A DNA stretch of 64,000 nt, taken from contig JASANE010000706.1 in NCBI GenBank assembly GCA_030248225.1, positions 62,001 to 126,000 of the forward strand. The letters are read 5' to 3'. A model generated the notes under the pieces. The model did no database searches. It worked only from the letters and a program-made list of their open reading frames with translations, and had not been told where the DNA came from. A program made the position numbers and the translations under genes. This document shows, piece after piece, positions 45,037 to 55,850 of this stretch. This DNA comes from Trileptium ribeirensis. Its lineage: Eukaryota; Nematoda; Enoplea; Enoplida; Thoracostomopsidae. Each line of letters begins with the position of its first letter. Within the stretch, counting starts at the first letter, position 1.

Positions 45037-48000
45037 TGATCCTTGTCTGTGTAAAGTGAGATTCGTGAGGTCAATAACTTAAAGTGATACTCTACGTTAC
45101 TAAATAAAATCAAAAGTTACATGACGTATTAGCGGGAAACTGAATATATTAAACAATGTTTCGCAGTTTCAGCTTTTGGGCTCGTTCGATATACAGCGGA
45201 CCGAACTTTCATATATGTAATACCTTTGAAGGCCGCCATATCAACTATAATCTTAGCAAGTAGATTTATTTTACAACCAATTGTGTTTCAAGAAAAAAGC
45301 GTTCAAGTTTATACTACGTTTCTGTTGGGATGTTCGAGCACTGGGGTATATGAAGTGAACATTACCTCCAGATTTTGGTTGGTTGGGTCCACTTATGGAA
45401 CGGATTTCCTATATTACAATTACATATTTCGCTACGTCACCGCTAAAATTCCGTGAATGAATTTTTGTAAACTTGGGATAATAAAATTTGTGGTTAGCTG
45501 GTATTTGCGATGCACTATCTGTTATTGAGATTAGCACTACACACAATGTTCAGAATGAATTACGAAAACTGTAGACTTTTACAAACTTCATTTAAATGGA
45601 TTTACTATTTTCCGGCGTCGGAAATAATATACTACTCTATCATTGGAAATAACGGTCAAGCTTGAAATCGATCCGGTTGTTAAAATTGCCTATACTTTCA
45701 ATATTTTATTGCATTTTTTACTTGTTTCTAGTCTGATACCTGTGATAAAAGCGCCCAAATTACAATATGATTCTCGTAGCACAATTTTGCCTCTTTTCAA
45801 AACTTTAAGATATATTTTCGAGTATTCCCTGATAATTTAGTATTACCGTTTACAGTCTTAAACTTTAGTTGAAAGCAAAGATATTTCCTGTAGCCGAACA
45901 TTATCTATTAAATATTATCTATTGTACTGTTACGCGAGCATTATACACTGAGAAAACTACATAAAATGGTAGGTTGTCGCTTACTGAAAACGCGTACTGT
46001 GCCGAAAACTACTTCATATTGACTGCGGTTTGAATTGTTAATATTTCAGAACAGTATTACTACTTATCTTTAAAAATACGCAGGTTTTTGTAGAATATAG
46101 AAGTGCGTTTACAAGTCAAATTGTTAGCTCAAATTTTAGGGTCAAAATTCGACCAAATTTTTTAGCTTAAATTTTGATCAAAATTTAAAGTATTTGCATT
46201 TTTGGTGAATTTGAACGTGTGAATACGGTACAAACTTTTTTACCATATTGCTTTAACCAAAAAAAACGGATAGAACTTGAAAAATTCTTGGCTCAAATTT
46301 TGAGCTCAAACTTTAAGCAATAATGTCAACTTCAGACCGCCTCTTAAGAGATTATCTCTGATCAAAGATTTGAAACCAGCACAAATTTTCTATTAAACAA
46401 AAAATTCAGCTCAATTTTAATACTGTTTTGTTTCCAAAAGATAGTTTGTGTATCACTTGAATTAATTCGCATAATTTTGACAGAATATTTTAAATTTTAT
46501 GGAATTTGCTACGTAAATATATATAATCATGGCACAATAGTATTCGTGTTTTAGTATTAGGCAAATGATGGAAAGTAATGCAGAATGATGAACATTTTAA
46601 TAATAATTTCTCCCTACATTTGATTCTGGTTATTCTCCGACAAAATTTAAACATCGAGCATTTTAGGTGGAAGATAGATACACAATGATCATTTTGCAAA
46701 CTTAGATTATTCCTTATTTTATTATAAAACTGTTAAGAATTATCCTTGTATAATTAATAGCGTAATGTGCCACTGTGAAAAAAAATTTAAAACTTAGAAA
46801 AATAGCACATATTCTAATTACAGTAAAGTGAATAATTCTCTTTTGTGGCATACTTTTTTGAAATATTTCCTGAGTTCCACATCCAGGTGTTAAGGAACAA
46901 CAGAACATTTTACTTCGGCTAAATTGTTAAATTTTGTTCAGTCTATATCAAAGGCTAACTGATAAGCTATATTGTTTTGTGTATTTAGCAAAATTTTATT
47001 GTTATACATTCATTTAAAAAATAAAACAATAGACTTTTTCGAGTGTTCAAGACATACATTCATTAGAATGATAATCATTTTTGCAAAATCAAAAAATTTT
47101 CACTTTAGAGTGCCTTTCATCACGTTTTTATGCAACATTGGTTTAAACGAAATCGGAACACTTTAGCAGCCATCAAATCGACGCATTAGCTTTGCAGCAA
47201 CACGTGCAATGATAGTCCATGTGGGTCCTTTTAGTTGACTGTTTTAACTTGGGTCATCAGAGGGACTTTAAAAAAATTATTGGTCTAGACACCATGGTCA
47301 CAATGGGTCGCTAGACAGTCGTAGGCAACCTATGTCCAATTGCGATTCAACTATACATAACTTGACAAATACTTAGCTAAATGATGTTACTGAACTCGCC
47401 ATCGCAAACACAGAGAAAATTTCCAAATTTCAACAGAGAGCAATTTCAAACCAATTAAACCCAACACTATCAAATGGGAACGGCCCACGGGAAAACTTTG
47501 CGTTGACCGAATTTGTCATGTGGCATATATTTAGACCTGCGTTATTAATCGCAGGGTTGAATGAAAAACCCCGTAGTTGCTGCTAGATAGCTCAGTGGCT
47601 TGTATACTTAGCTAAAAATCAAAACTGACCCACATAAAAATTTACTGAACGCCAAAGTTAGCTAACACAATAATACGCATTGCATTACGTTCTTGTCAAC
47701 CTGAGTCTGATATCTAATTTGCTGTTTCAGTGTGTCAAATGGTTTTTCGCTGAATTATTGCAGTTATTCTGTAACAGCCATATTTGCGAGACAAATGATT
47801 TTACTGAAATTCCGACTTTTGTTTACATTTCAACATAATAATTGAGAGTTTGCTTTAGCTGAGGTTTAAGTGTCCGTGAAATGTTTTTGTAAGCGCTGAA
47901 TCTGGAACTTGTTACATAACTTAAATGCTAGTTACGCACAGTGCTAAGGTCCAACCCTTCAAACCTACCTGGAGTGCGTTACATCATGCGGTTCGAAAAC

Positions 48001-48768
48001 CTATACCTTAGCGCGATTTTGAGTTATAAAACTGACCTAAGCTTTAATGATATATGAATTGTGTGTCCTGATTTTGAAGATATTTAAAAAGTTTCAGTGT
48101 CAAAGAATGACGCAAATGAAATTCGTGAAGAAATATGCATTTGTACAAAGTCAGAACTCGATATGTTTCGGCCAGGAAAACGGAACCTGGTTTGAAAACA
48201 TTATGATTGAGTGCATGAAGATCGATGGTTTATGATAATCCAAAATGTCAGTACATTGTTTGCGATTTATCTGTTATTCGAGCTATAATTGAAGTGTTGA
48301 AACGGTTTCCGCATTAAAAGTTTGTGTATGCGTTGATATTGTGAACAACAGTCTACTAATGTGAAAGGTACATATGAATCCTGATGCGACACTGACGTAA
48401 CTAGATGCCAACGAATTGATTTATATAGGTTGCTGGCCAAACTGTGATGCAATTCTTTTGGTATCTCGGAGAAACAGTTATTCAAGTATATCACATCTTC
48501 TAATGTAGAACTAGGATAGACTAGTATTGATTCCATAAGCAACCAAATTTGAGCCAGTAGTACCAAGACTTGAGCCAAATCAGACCAAACACAATGAATC
48601 AAGACTAGTCATGAAGGATATGTGTAAACACTTTAAGACCAACAAATACAACCACGGAATGTCATTAACATGAAGCACAATTACTATATTTTAACACGTT
48701 GAACCTTTGCGAATCAATGTTAGCGAAGATTCAAAAAGTTCAATCTTAGGAAAACTAGGATTTACTCC
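45037..48768. other. AT-rich intergenic region
   Basis: No gene is supported in 3.7 kb. A tRNA A-box-like TAGCTCAGTGGC is seen at 47588 without a B box. Small frames (45226, 46490, 47656 region, 48267) lack motifs; several start without ATG. Confidence 0.55.
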
Positions 48769-49050
48769 CGATATGTCAACGGGCGATATGTCAACGGGCT
48801 GAATGTCAACTGGGCGATATGTCAACTGAGCGCTATGTCAACGTGCTATATGTCAACGTGCAATATGTCAACTGGGCGATATGTCAACGGGCGTTATGTC
48901 AACTGGGCGATATGTCAACTGGGCGATATGTCAACTGGGCGGTATGTCAACGAGCGCTATGTCAACGGGCGATATGTCAACTGGGCGCTATGTCAACGGG
49001 CGGAATGTCAACTGGGCTACATTTCCAAGCGGTAAAATATCAACAAGCCC
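48769..49050 (+). repeat. Left arm: 16 copies of a 15-16-bp unit
   Basis: Units CGATATGTCAACGGG and CGATATGTCAACTGGG, with variants in the first bases (CGCTATG, CGGAATG, CGTTATG), follow one another from 48769. They degrade after 49018 (one remnant at 49032). Peptide repeats such as MSTGRYVNWAICQ in all frames are an artefact of the period. Confidence 0.95.
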
Positions 49051-49577
49051 ATAGCAAATGCTGACCTTTTAGTTTATGGTAAGCGAACCCCACAGCCAGC
49101 CGTACAGCCGTTTCAGTATCCATATCTGAACATTATAACACCATTTGTTACTGTTGGTATTAATGTAGGTGTAGGTTATCACAATGATGTCTGATGTGTT
49201 CTGACCGGAGTATCAGTTGACGTTGTGGTCGAGAACAAAAAATTCCAACCCTGGTGATAAAAACGGAAGTAATCATACGCAACATTCCGCTGTATTTCAC
49301 CAAGTGTAAAATTTTTTTATTTTTCATCAGGTGACAAGCAAAAACAATAAATCAGTAACAATAACGAAAACAACAATGTATACAATAATACAGCTCGCAC
49401 CATGCAACTGCGACTATGTAATAGTTACGATAATCATAATTTTTCACTTCATATACCGAGGTGATAACTAAACAGCTGTTTAATATTACACCACTGTGTT
49501 TTGTTTGCTATATATCAAATCATGCTTAGAGCTTACACGATGCGACTGTGGAACAATTGTAATTAGAATGTTTAACT
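49051..49577 (-). other. 3' noncoding part of the MULE
   Basis: Between the left arm and the transposase stop. It has no recognisable feature. Confidence 0.5.
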
Positions 49578-50948
49578 TTATAAACCGATGTTATAACCAA
49601 CAGCTGTTAAATATTGCATCATTGTTTTTTCTTCCGTTATAAGATCATGAGCTAGAGCTTGCAATACGCGATCTCGCTGGATTGCTGCATGTCCGCGTTG
49701 GTTATTGCGGTGACCTGCAGCCCACTGAGCTAACTTTATATTATACATGCCCTCTTCATTCCGGAAAACTTCGAAAATTTCAAAAATATTTGGATGATTT
49801 TTGGCCACAATACGGTTGAGCTTATTGTGCCAACCTTCGACGTGATTGGTCGTTCTCGGACCCTGGAACATCCAATAGTTCCACATACTTCTGTTACCAT
49901 TGATCCACGTCGCTGCAAAATAGTCTGCAAACCGACGAATTTCATTGCCCTCGGGAATATGGAGCAGCAATGTTGCCCAAGCGTTGTCAACTTGCAATGG
50001 TGGAACAAAACTGAGTGCAGCAGCTTTCCGGACGAAAGCTCTAATAGGACTGTTATCGGCATTATATTGTTGCTGCAGTCCCACTTGCTGAACTTTGCGA
50101 AACAAACACTGGTTAAAATGAAAGTTGCAGCCCTTGTGAACAGCATTTGGGAATTCGTGGGACGCTGCATTTATTATACCCGTTTCGTAATCCGATATTA
50201 CAAACTGCGGGTTTAAGTTGAAACCACGATTTCCACACTCTTGTTTAACTATTGCAAATATATTTCGGTAGGTACGAGCTTCTTTATTCGGTAACAAGGC
50301 ATATACAACCGGGTACTGTCTCTCTCCAAGCACAATATGAATAGTGAATATCTGATGAAAAAGATTTGGGGCTGATCGAAATGTACCATCCATGTAAATA
50401 CAGTTAGCATCACAGAGATGTGACAGCATGTCATCGGAAGCAAAAATGATTGATTTTTCTAAACCTTGTCCTTCAAAGAGCAAAAATCGTTGCCCTGTTA
50501 AAGAATTCATAAATGTGGGCGGCACAGCAATATCTTCCCGATTAGCGGGTAGCGCTGGCAAATTTTGGCGTCGCGCCCGCGACATTTGAGTCCGCAAGCT
50601 TTCATAGCTTGGCAAATTTGGCTTAACAGCTTCCGCATCTGGATCAGCATGAACTCTGTTTGCCTCTTCCTGGTAAATTTGGGGGATTGGGGTGTGCTCG
50701 TTGCTGGCGCGTGTCCTAATCCTATCAACCGTTTTCTGTATAGCCAGTGCACTTGAGGGAGCACCGTGTGTATGGGGCAAACCTGACGAACTTGTAATTA
50801 CGTCGTCAATAACCACGAGACGGGCTTTGCAGGAGCGGTTTTGGCAACGCCAGTAAACGGCGCCATTGTTGCCGTCCCTAATTTTTTGAAATTGGTAGCC
50901 CCCGTGAATAAGATCGTTACCCCCTTTTTTGTTCCGCAAGTACTCCAT
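49578..50948 (-). CDS. MULE transposase with FLYWCH zinc finger (Phantom-type)
   Basis: An intact 456-aa ORF reading from 50948 to 49578. The N-terminus is a FLYWCH-type finger: YWRC (C35), C40, then H59 and H61 in PHTHG. The MULE catalytic core follows: first Asp in YMDGTF (D187), second Asp in ISDYETG (D253), the C-x2-H element GCNFH (C274, H277), and the Glu in NHVEGWHNKLN (E371), completing a DDE triad. The enzyme would bind the element ends and cut and paste it. ATG 50948 gives the full finger. No stop or frameshift is present. FLYWCH-MULE fusions have repeatedly been domesticated, but the flanking inverted arms argue for a mobile copy here. Confidence 0.92.
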   Translation of the reverse strand: MEYLRNKKGGNDLIHGGYQFQKIRDGNNGAVYWRCQNRSCKARLVVIDDVITSSSGLPHTHGAPSSALAIQKTVDRIRTRASNEHTPIPQIYQEEANRVHADPDAEAVKPNLPSYESLRTQMSRARRQNLPALPANREDIAVPPTFMNSLTGQRFLLFEGQGLEKSIIFASDDMLSHLCDANCIYMDGTFRSAPNLFHQIFTIHIVLGERQYPVVYALLPNKEARTYRNIFAIVKQECGNRGFNLNPQFVISDYETGIINAASHEFPNAVHKGCNFHFNQCLFRKVQQVGLQQQYNADNSPIRAFVRKAAALSFVPPLQVDNAWATLLLHIPEGNEIRRFADYFAATWINGNRSMWNYWMFQGPRTTNHVEGWHNKLNRIVAKNHPNIFEIFEVFRNEEGMYNIKLAQWAAGHRNNQRGHAAIQRDRVLQALAHDLITEEKTMMQYLTAVGYNIGL

Positions 50949-50975
50949 TATGAGTTAATGAGCAAACAAGTAAAC

Positions 50976-51053
50976 GAAACAAACGTGAGAAAACCGGAAG
51001 TAAAAATAGCAGTAGAAACAAACGTGAGAAAACCGGAAGTAAAAATAGCAGTA
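50976..51053. repeat. Two-copy 39-bp direct repeat upstream of the transposase
   Basis: GAAACAAACGTGAGAAAACC (then GGAAGTAAAAATAGCAGTA) occurs at 50976 and 51015, just upstream of the transposase start on its strand. It could be a promoter or protein-binding repeat. Confidence 0.9.
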
Positions 51054-51337
51054 AAACAAAAAAATTGTCAACAAAATCAAAGCGATGTGATTCGAATTAA
51101 ATTAAAAGAACTACTTTGTATACATGCCCACATATAACGAAAACATAAAACATTGACAGAAATGGGGAGTACAACTCAGGCCTCAAATATGGTAGGATGA
51201 AAAACCCTCCATATAACAGCCATTATTATGGGGTTCTCTCACAGTAATAATAAAGTAACAGATGATCTTGTAATGTTCTATGATGTAAAAGACCCGAGTT
51301 TGTTTTGGGCTGGTCAATAGCCCTTTCTTTACACGTG

Positions 51338-51650
51338 TAGCCCAGTCGATATATCTCCGTTGACATGTCGCCCAGTTGACATTCCGCTCGTTGACATAGC
51401 GCTCGTTGACATACCGCCCAGTTGACATATCGCCCAGTTGACATTCCGCCCGTTGACATACCGCCCAGTTGACATATCGCCCAGTTGACATTCCGCCCGT
51501 TGACATAGCGCCCAGTTGACATATCGCCCAGTTGACATTCCGCCCGTTGACATAGCGCCCAGTTGACATATCGCAACGATACCGAGTTGACAATGAAATT
51601 CGCCCAGTTGACATATCGCCCAGTTGACATTCCGCCAAAAGTTGACATTA
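51338..51650 (-). repeat. Right arm: about 18 copies of the unit, inverted
   Basis: GCCCAGTTGACATATC, GCCCAGTTGACATTCC and GCCCGTTGACATAGC alternate in a regular three-unit order (about 47 bp). One unit is interrupted near 51572-51600. This arm is the reverse complement of the left arm. Confidence 0.95.
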
Positions 51651-52391
51651 TTTGTGAATTTAGAAAACAATGTCATTATGAAATGTGTTTATTGTCTCTA
51701 ATGTGTAAATGAATTTTTTGTCTTAAAATGATTTTAACGTTATTATTATGGTTAGTTGGGTGCTTTTGGTGTTGGTTGGTGACACAAAAGTTGCATTTCA
51801 ACACAAAGTAAGTTTTACAATCGATCAATATTATTAAATTAAGAGTTTTTTCATTTCGTTTCGTCGTTTATAAGATAAACTGTAGTACCGCTGTCGCCTT
51901 GTCGTTTCATATGTAATTATTGCGATACGCGAAAATACCTTAAGAAGTAGTAGTAATTGTTTTGCTAAATTTTATAACCCTCTGTTTCGAAAACATTTCA
52001 CGACTCTGAAAACATAACAAATACCTTTGTTGGTGGTGATAGTCGTGGTAAAAGATAACAGTGGTTGCTGCAACTCTGTTTATACAGCCGACAGTAAGTA
52101 GTTCTTTATGTTATACAACGTAACTTTTATTATACTATCATCCTATTATTATTTAACCATTTAAAATAATTATTATACTCTTTGTGAAACATAAAACTAT
52201 GTTTATCACCAGTTAAATGGTAATTAAATATTAGATAATGTACGTCATATAAATAAATAAATAAATATAATTATTGTTGAAAATCAAACTTTTCAGCTGA
52301 CTTTAATTAAACAAAAGTTTCAAAATTTTTTTTAGAATTTTTGTTTCTTGAACATTTTAAGACTGCCTAAAATTATCTGCCCATAAAACTA
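51651..52391. other. Intergenic, nothing recognised
   Basis: AT-rich, with a short AAAT run near 52252. No coding signal. Confidence 0.6.
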
Positions 52392-52752
52392 AAAAAGGTG
52401 CCGTCTTAGAAAGCGAACTGGATCTCAGTATTTCAACGATGCTTCTTGGTATAAACTGCTGATATCTACTTCCACAGCGTTAAGATTACTAAATGACAAA
52501 TTATCACAATAAAACAACTACAGCTTTCTACGGATTTTGCAAATCTGGAAAGCTGAAACGCTGTATTGCACTAAAAAGGTGCCGTCTTAGAAAGCGAATT
52601 GGATCTCAGTATTTCAATGATGCTTCTTGGTATAAACTGCTGATATCTGCTTCAACAGCATTAAGATTACTAAATGACAAATTATCACAATAAAACAACT
52701 ACAGCTTTCTACGGATTTTGCAAATCTGGAAAGCTGAAACGCTGTATTGCAC
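52392..52752. repeat. Two-copy 181-bp tandem duplication
   Basis: AAAAAGGTGCCGTCTTAGAA recurs 181 bp apart with few substitutions. Short frames cross the copies but do not look coding. Confidence 0.92.
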
Positions 52753-53654
52753 ACTTTCATATGCAATGAAATACATGGCATTTAAAACATAATTGTTATC
52801 ATAATGTCGTCCACTTTAGGTTTTAGTCCACTTTAGGTGCCTACACCATTCTGTTCTTTAATCGAAATCATGAATTGAATTGTGCAAAAATTCCACTGAC
52901 ACATTTCTCTCATCCGTGTCTGCAGTTTAGTGAACGCGAATATGTCTCTGTGATGTGCGGACAGAATTAGCTGACGCGCACATTTCTATACCTGGCACAT
53001 TTGTGATTACTCATCAAATGACATGCTGAATCAGGCAACTAACTATGTTCACGACCTGTGTGTGTACTATTATAGAATGCTGAAAACGTGATTAGTAATC
53101 GCGTTTTCACGTCAAAGCGGTGAGTAAATTGCGGTGTTGAATCGCAAAACAGTGACAATGAACAGTATCTACGTGTTTGCTGTATTGTAAATCGAGTTCG
53201 CATACATAAGGGAAATTGCCATTTGCGCTCTTTCATGGCTATTATGATGGTGAACTGATTTGACAAAAGTACAATCTAGGTGTACACACTTTTAAAAAGA
53301 AGTCAGGCAGGATATGTGTATATCAATAACGCTGCATTCTCTATGTTTATGATTATATAATTTGAAAACACAAGTAAAAACTATTAGTTTTAAGCTGATC
53401 AGTAAACAAAGATACCACTAATTAGATAAGATAATAATATTAACAAGCTCGCGTGTGGAAAAGATATTTCCAGTAATACAGCTGAAAAGACTTTGAGTTT
53501 TGTTTTTCTTAAAAGAAATGCGTCACAGCGCAATACTACAGGTGAGGTTTTCTGAGAATCCTCCATAAAGAATTTTTTCCTTTCCAAAATTATTCACAGT
53601 ACTACGGATCACAGTTATTGGTTGCTTCCCTAAATCGTTGCGAAAAAACAAGGC
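52753..53654. other. Intergenic, nothing recognised
   Basis: A small duplicated word CCACTTTAGGT lies at 52811 and 52828. No gene is supported. Confidence 0.55.
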
Positions 53655-53730
53655 CAGGCTGAGGATCGAACCAAGGATAAATTGGTGGCAATACAACCGT
53701 CCAACCATTCGTGCGTTAGCATAACGACGG
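53655..53730 (-). repeat. tRNA-derived (SINE-like) relic
   Basis: The minus strand has a clear B box GGTTCGATCCTCAG (53660-53673) and an A-box-like CGAATGGTTGGACGG about 35 bp before it. Stem pairing is poor. Confidence 0.45.
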
Positions 53731-54882
53731 AGTTTTATTCAAATTGTTTTCCATTCGTCGTTTTTGAACGCTGATTCGGCGACAACGTCCTGGACTAAAA
53801 ATTGAACTGCAAAAGTCATATATTTATTATATATTAGGCTGAAATTAATTAGTAGAAGCTGGTTAAACATGTGATTAGCTATGGTAATTAACATGCTCAT
53901 TATTTCGGGGCAAACGCGATGTAGAATCTGATTATTGTCGAAATCTTTCCAAACGTTTGGAAAACCAAAACGCCTTCCACGTGAAAACAAAATTCTCAGA
54001 ACAGTACTCCTAATTATGAATATTGCTGTTTCCCATGAGTAAACTGGGAATGGCTGCACTTCAATTTTTATAGTGCACTTGCTGTTATGTAACGTACGTC
54101 ATAGTATGTTATAACTCTGTCACCTCCTGCACCGCCAAACAGAAACCAGAACGCCAGTCTGAGCCTGTCTCAGTGTACATTGTTCAGCCGCAACATATGC
54201 AAATATTGTTGTAAGCCAGAAACGGTCCATTGAGGTGGCATAACTACTTTTTAATTAGTTTAGGTAGCTCAAATATTTTACATAACTCTGTACATTTGCT
54301 TTAAAAAAGGTAATATGCACATTGAGTAAACTTTATTGTTATTTTGTTGGTCCAGTAGAATAAATATCTATATAAAACTAAAGTCATGTTAGTAACCTAA
54401 CGAAAGATCACGGATCATCTATTCAAAAATATGCTAGTAATGAAAAGCAATCGTCGGTGGAACGGTCTTAAGATTCATAAATTAAAAGTTTATTGACAAA
54501 TTAATAAAAAAGATTAAAATGTCCAGCCCCAAAAAAATAAAGTCATATACATATATAATTCAAAAATTAGTATATTGATCGATTGGTATATATATTAACG
54601 TACTGGTTTTTGGCCGGAAAGGTACTAATTTCGCTTTCATTGAGTAAACTTACTTGAAGAAAACTGAAAACAAAACATAAAGCCATCCAATGTTTTTTAC
54701 CGTAAAGTAGAAAATTAAGTCAAATATATCTAATTCCTTTAACTTACTAGCTTAGTAATTTGTTCCGTGTATTAATAGACACTGTAAAACTTATGCATCA
54801 AATGCTTTGATAAAAAAATTAGGTTTCATAAATGTTATGCTATGCCCACGTGTGTATGAATTATGATATATTACAAAAGTCC
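53731..54882. other. Intergenic, one unexplained minus-strand frame
   Basis: A 106-codon minus-strand frame at 53739-54059 has no recognisable domain. It shares only a short IIRSTV-like string with an adjacent frame near 53620. I do not call a gene. Confidence 0.4.
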
Positions 54883-55307
54883 AGAGTTCATGATGAACCC
54901 ATGAAGAGGAGTCCGACACTCATGCCACACTACATTATGTACGGTTTGGGATGACACGGTCCATGTTTCAATTAGTCGCCCCACCTCTCCGGGAGCTGCA
55001 GTTTCCCACCTTCGTCGAGCCCCCATGTCTTGTCCCCACTTTGTTTCCAAATTCGAAGGAAAAAATAAAAAAAACGTTTTATTTCAGTTTGGAACCAAAG
55101 TTGGGGGATACGTCCAAAGTTTAGGGCGGTAGGACCAAACTTGGAAATACGTGACAAAATTTTGTGGCGGTGGGGGCACGAAAGTGGGAAACTTATGTTC
55201 TCACGCAAAAGGAAACAAATGACTCAAAAATAGTACGCGTCATCCCACAGCGCATAAAATGTAGGCATGTATGTCACACTCTTCTTCAAGGGTTCATCAT
55301 GAACTCT
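54883..55307. mobile_element. 425-bp MITE-like element with palindromic ends
   Basis: The left end AGAGTTCATGATGAACCC, then TGAAGAGGAGT, is matched in inverse orientation at the right end (from 55307: AGAGTTCATGATGAACCCTT, then GAAGAAGAGT). The inverted match extends about 40 bp. Each end is itself nearly palindromic (GTTCATGATGAAC). There is no ORF and no clear target duplication. Confidence 0.75.
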
Positions 55308-55774
55308 TACTAAAACGTTATCTGAGCTGTCGCATACAAAATTGAGATACAGTAATACGATAATAACTTTTGGTGATACGCTAGGTAATAGCACTCATTA
55401 ATTGTGAGTCTGATGCTACGTAACTTTTTAGTAAACAAAAACCGCTGTTGCAGCAATCTTTATATGATTTTTCAGTGGTGGAATAAACTTGAAAGACTTA
55501 TGGGTTAGGATATAAAGGATGATTCAAATCGGTTTTCCAAAAGTGTAATGATTTTGTAATGCTTTTACTGGCTGCAGCCGTAAAATATTGGGAGCTAATT
55601 TTTTGTCTTTATTATTGACATATTGGTCCGGTTTACTGCCGTTGATTACTTTCTGCAACATTTATTAACACTCGAAATTATTAAGACTCGATATCTGCAG
55701 CGTTTAAAACTTCTTTGGAAAACCCAAATCACAGCTCAAATGACCCCCAATCTAATGCAGAACACGTTTTTTAA
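55308..55774. other. Intergenic, nothing recognised
   Basis: No coding or repeat signal can be supported. Confidence 0.55.
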
Positions 55775-55850
55775 AATGTAGCCAAGTGGTCTAGCGTGCT
55801 GTGCCGTCGTACCAACCCAGCAAGATATGTTCAACTCCCACCGGCATCTG
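55775..55850 (+). repeat. tRNA-derived (SINE-like) relic
   Basis: TAGCCAAGTGGTCTAGCG is a good tRNA A box, and GTTCAACTCCCACC at 55829 a good B box at normal spacing. The acceptor ends (TGTAGCC and GGCATCT) do not pair well, so I favour a SINE head over a working tRNA gene. Confidence 0.5.

Larger units (their letters stand above)
48769..51650 (-). mobile_element. MULE (Mutator-like) transposon with array-type inverted arms
   Basis: An intact FLYWCH-MULE transposase gene (minus strand) sits between two arms made of the same 15-16-bp unit in opposite orientations: 48769-49050 and 51338-51650. Total length is about 2.9 kb. The arms serve as the terminal inverted repeats. No convincing 9-10-bp target duplication is visible at the outermost units, so the exact ends are uncertain. 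The open transposase suggests a young or still mobile copy. Confidence 0.85.

Noticed and set aside
45226..45456. 76-codon plus-strand frame
   Set aside because: It starts at TTG, not ATG, and has no domain, signal or repeat conservation.
48819..49064. Open frames reading repeated MSTGRYVNWAICQ-type peptides, also at 51183-51676
   Set aside because: They arise from the 15-16-bp array of the MULE arms, are open in several frames at once, and have no start context or partner domain.
48769..51650. CRISPR array
   Set aside because: The short units have no unique spacers, they form inverted arms of a eukaryotic transposon, and no cas genes are present.
53523..54059. Two adjacent minus-strand frames sharing an IIRSTV-like string as a gene pair
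   Set aside because: The similarity is too short, and one of them contains the tRNA-like relic.
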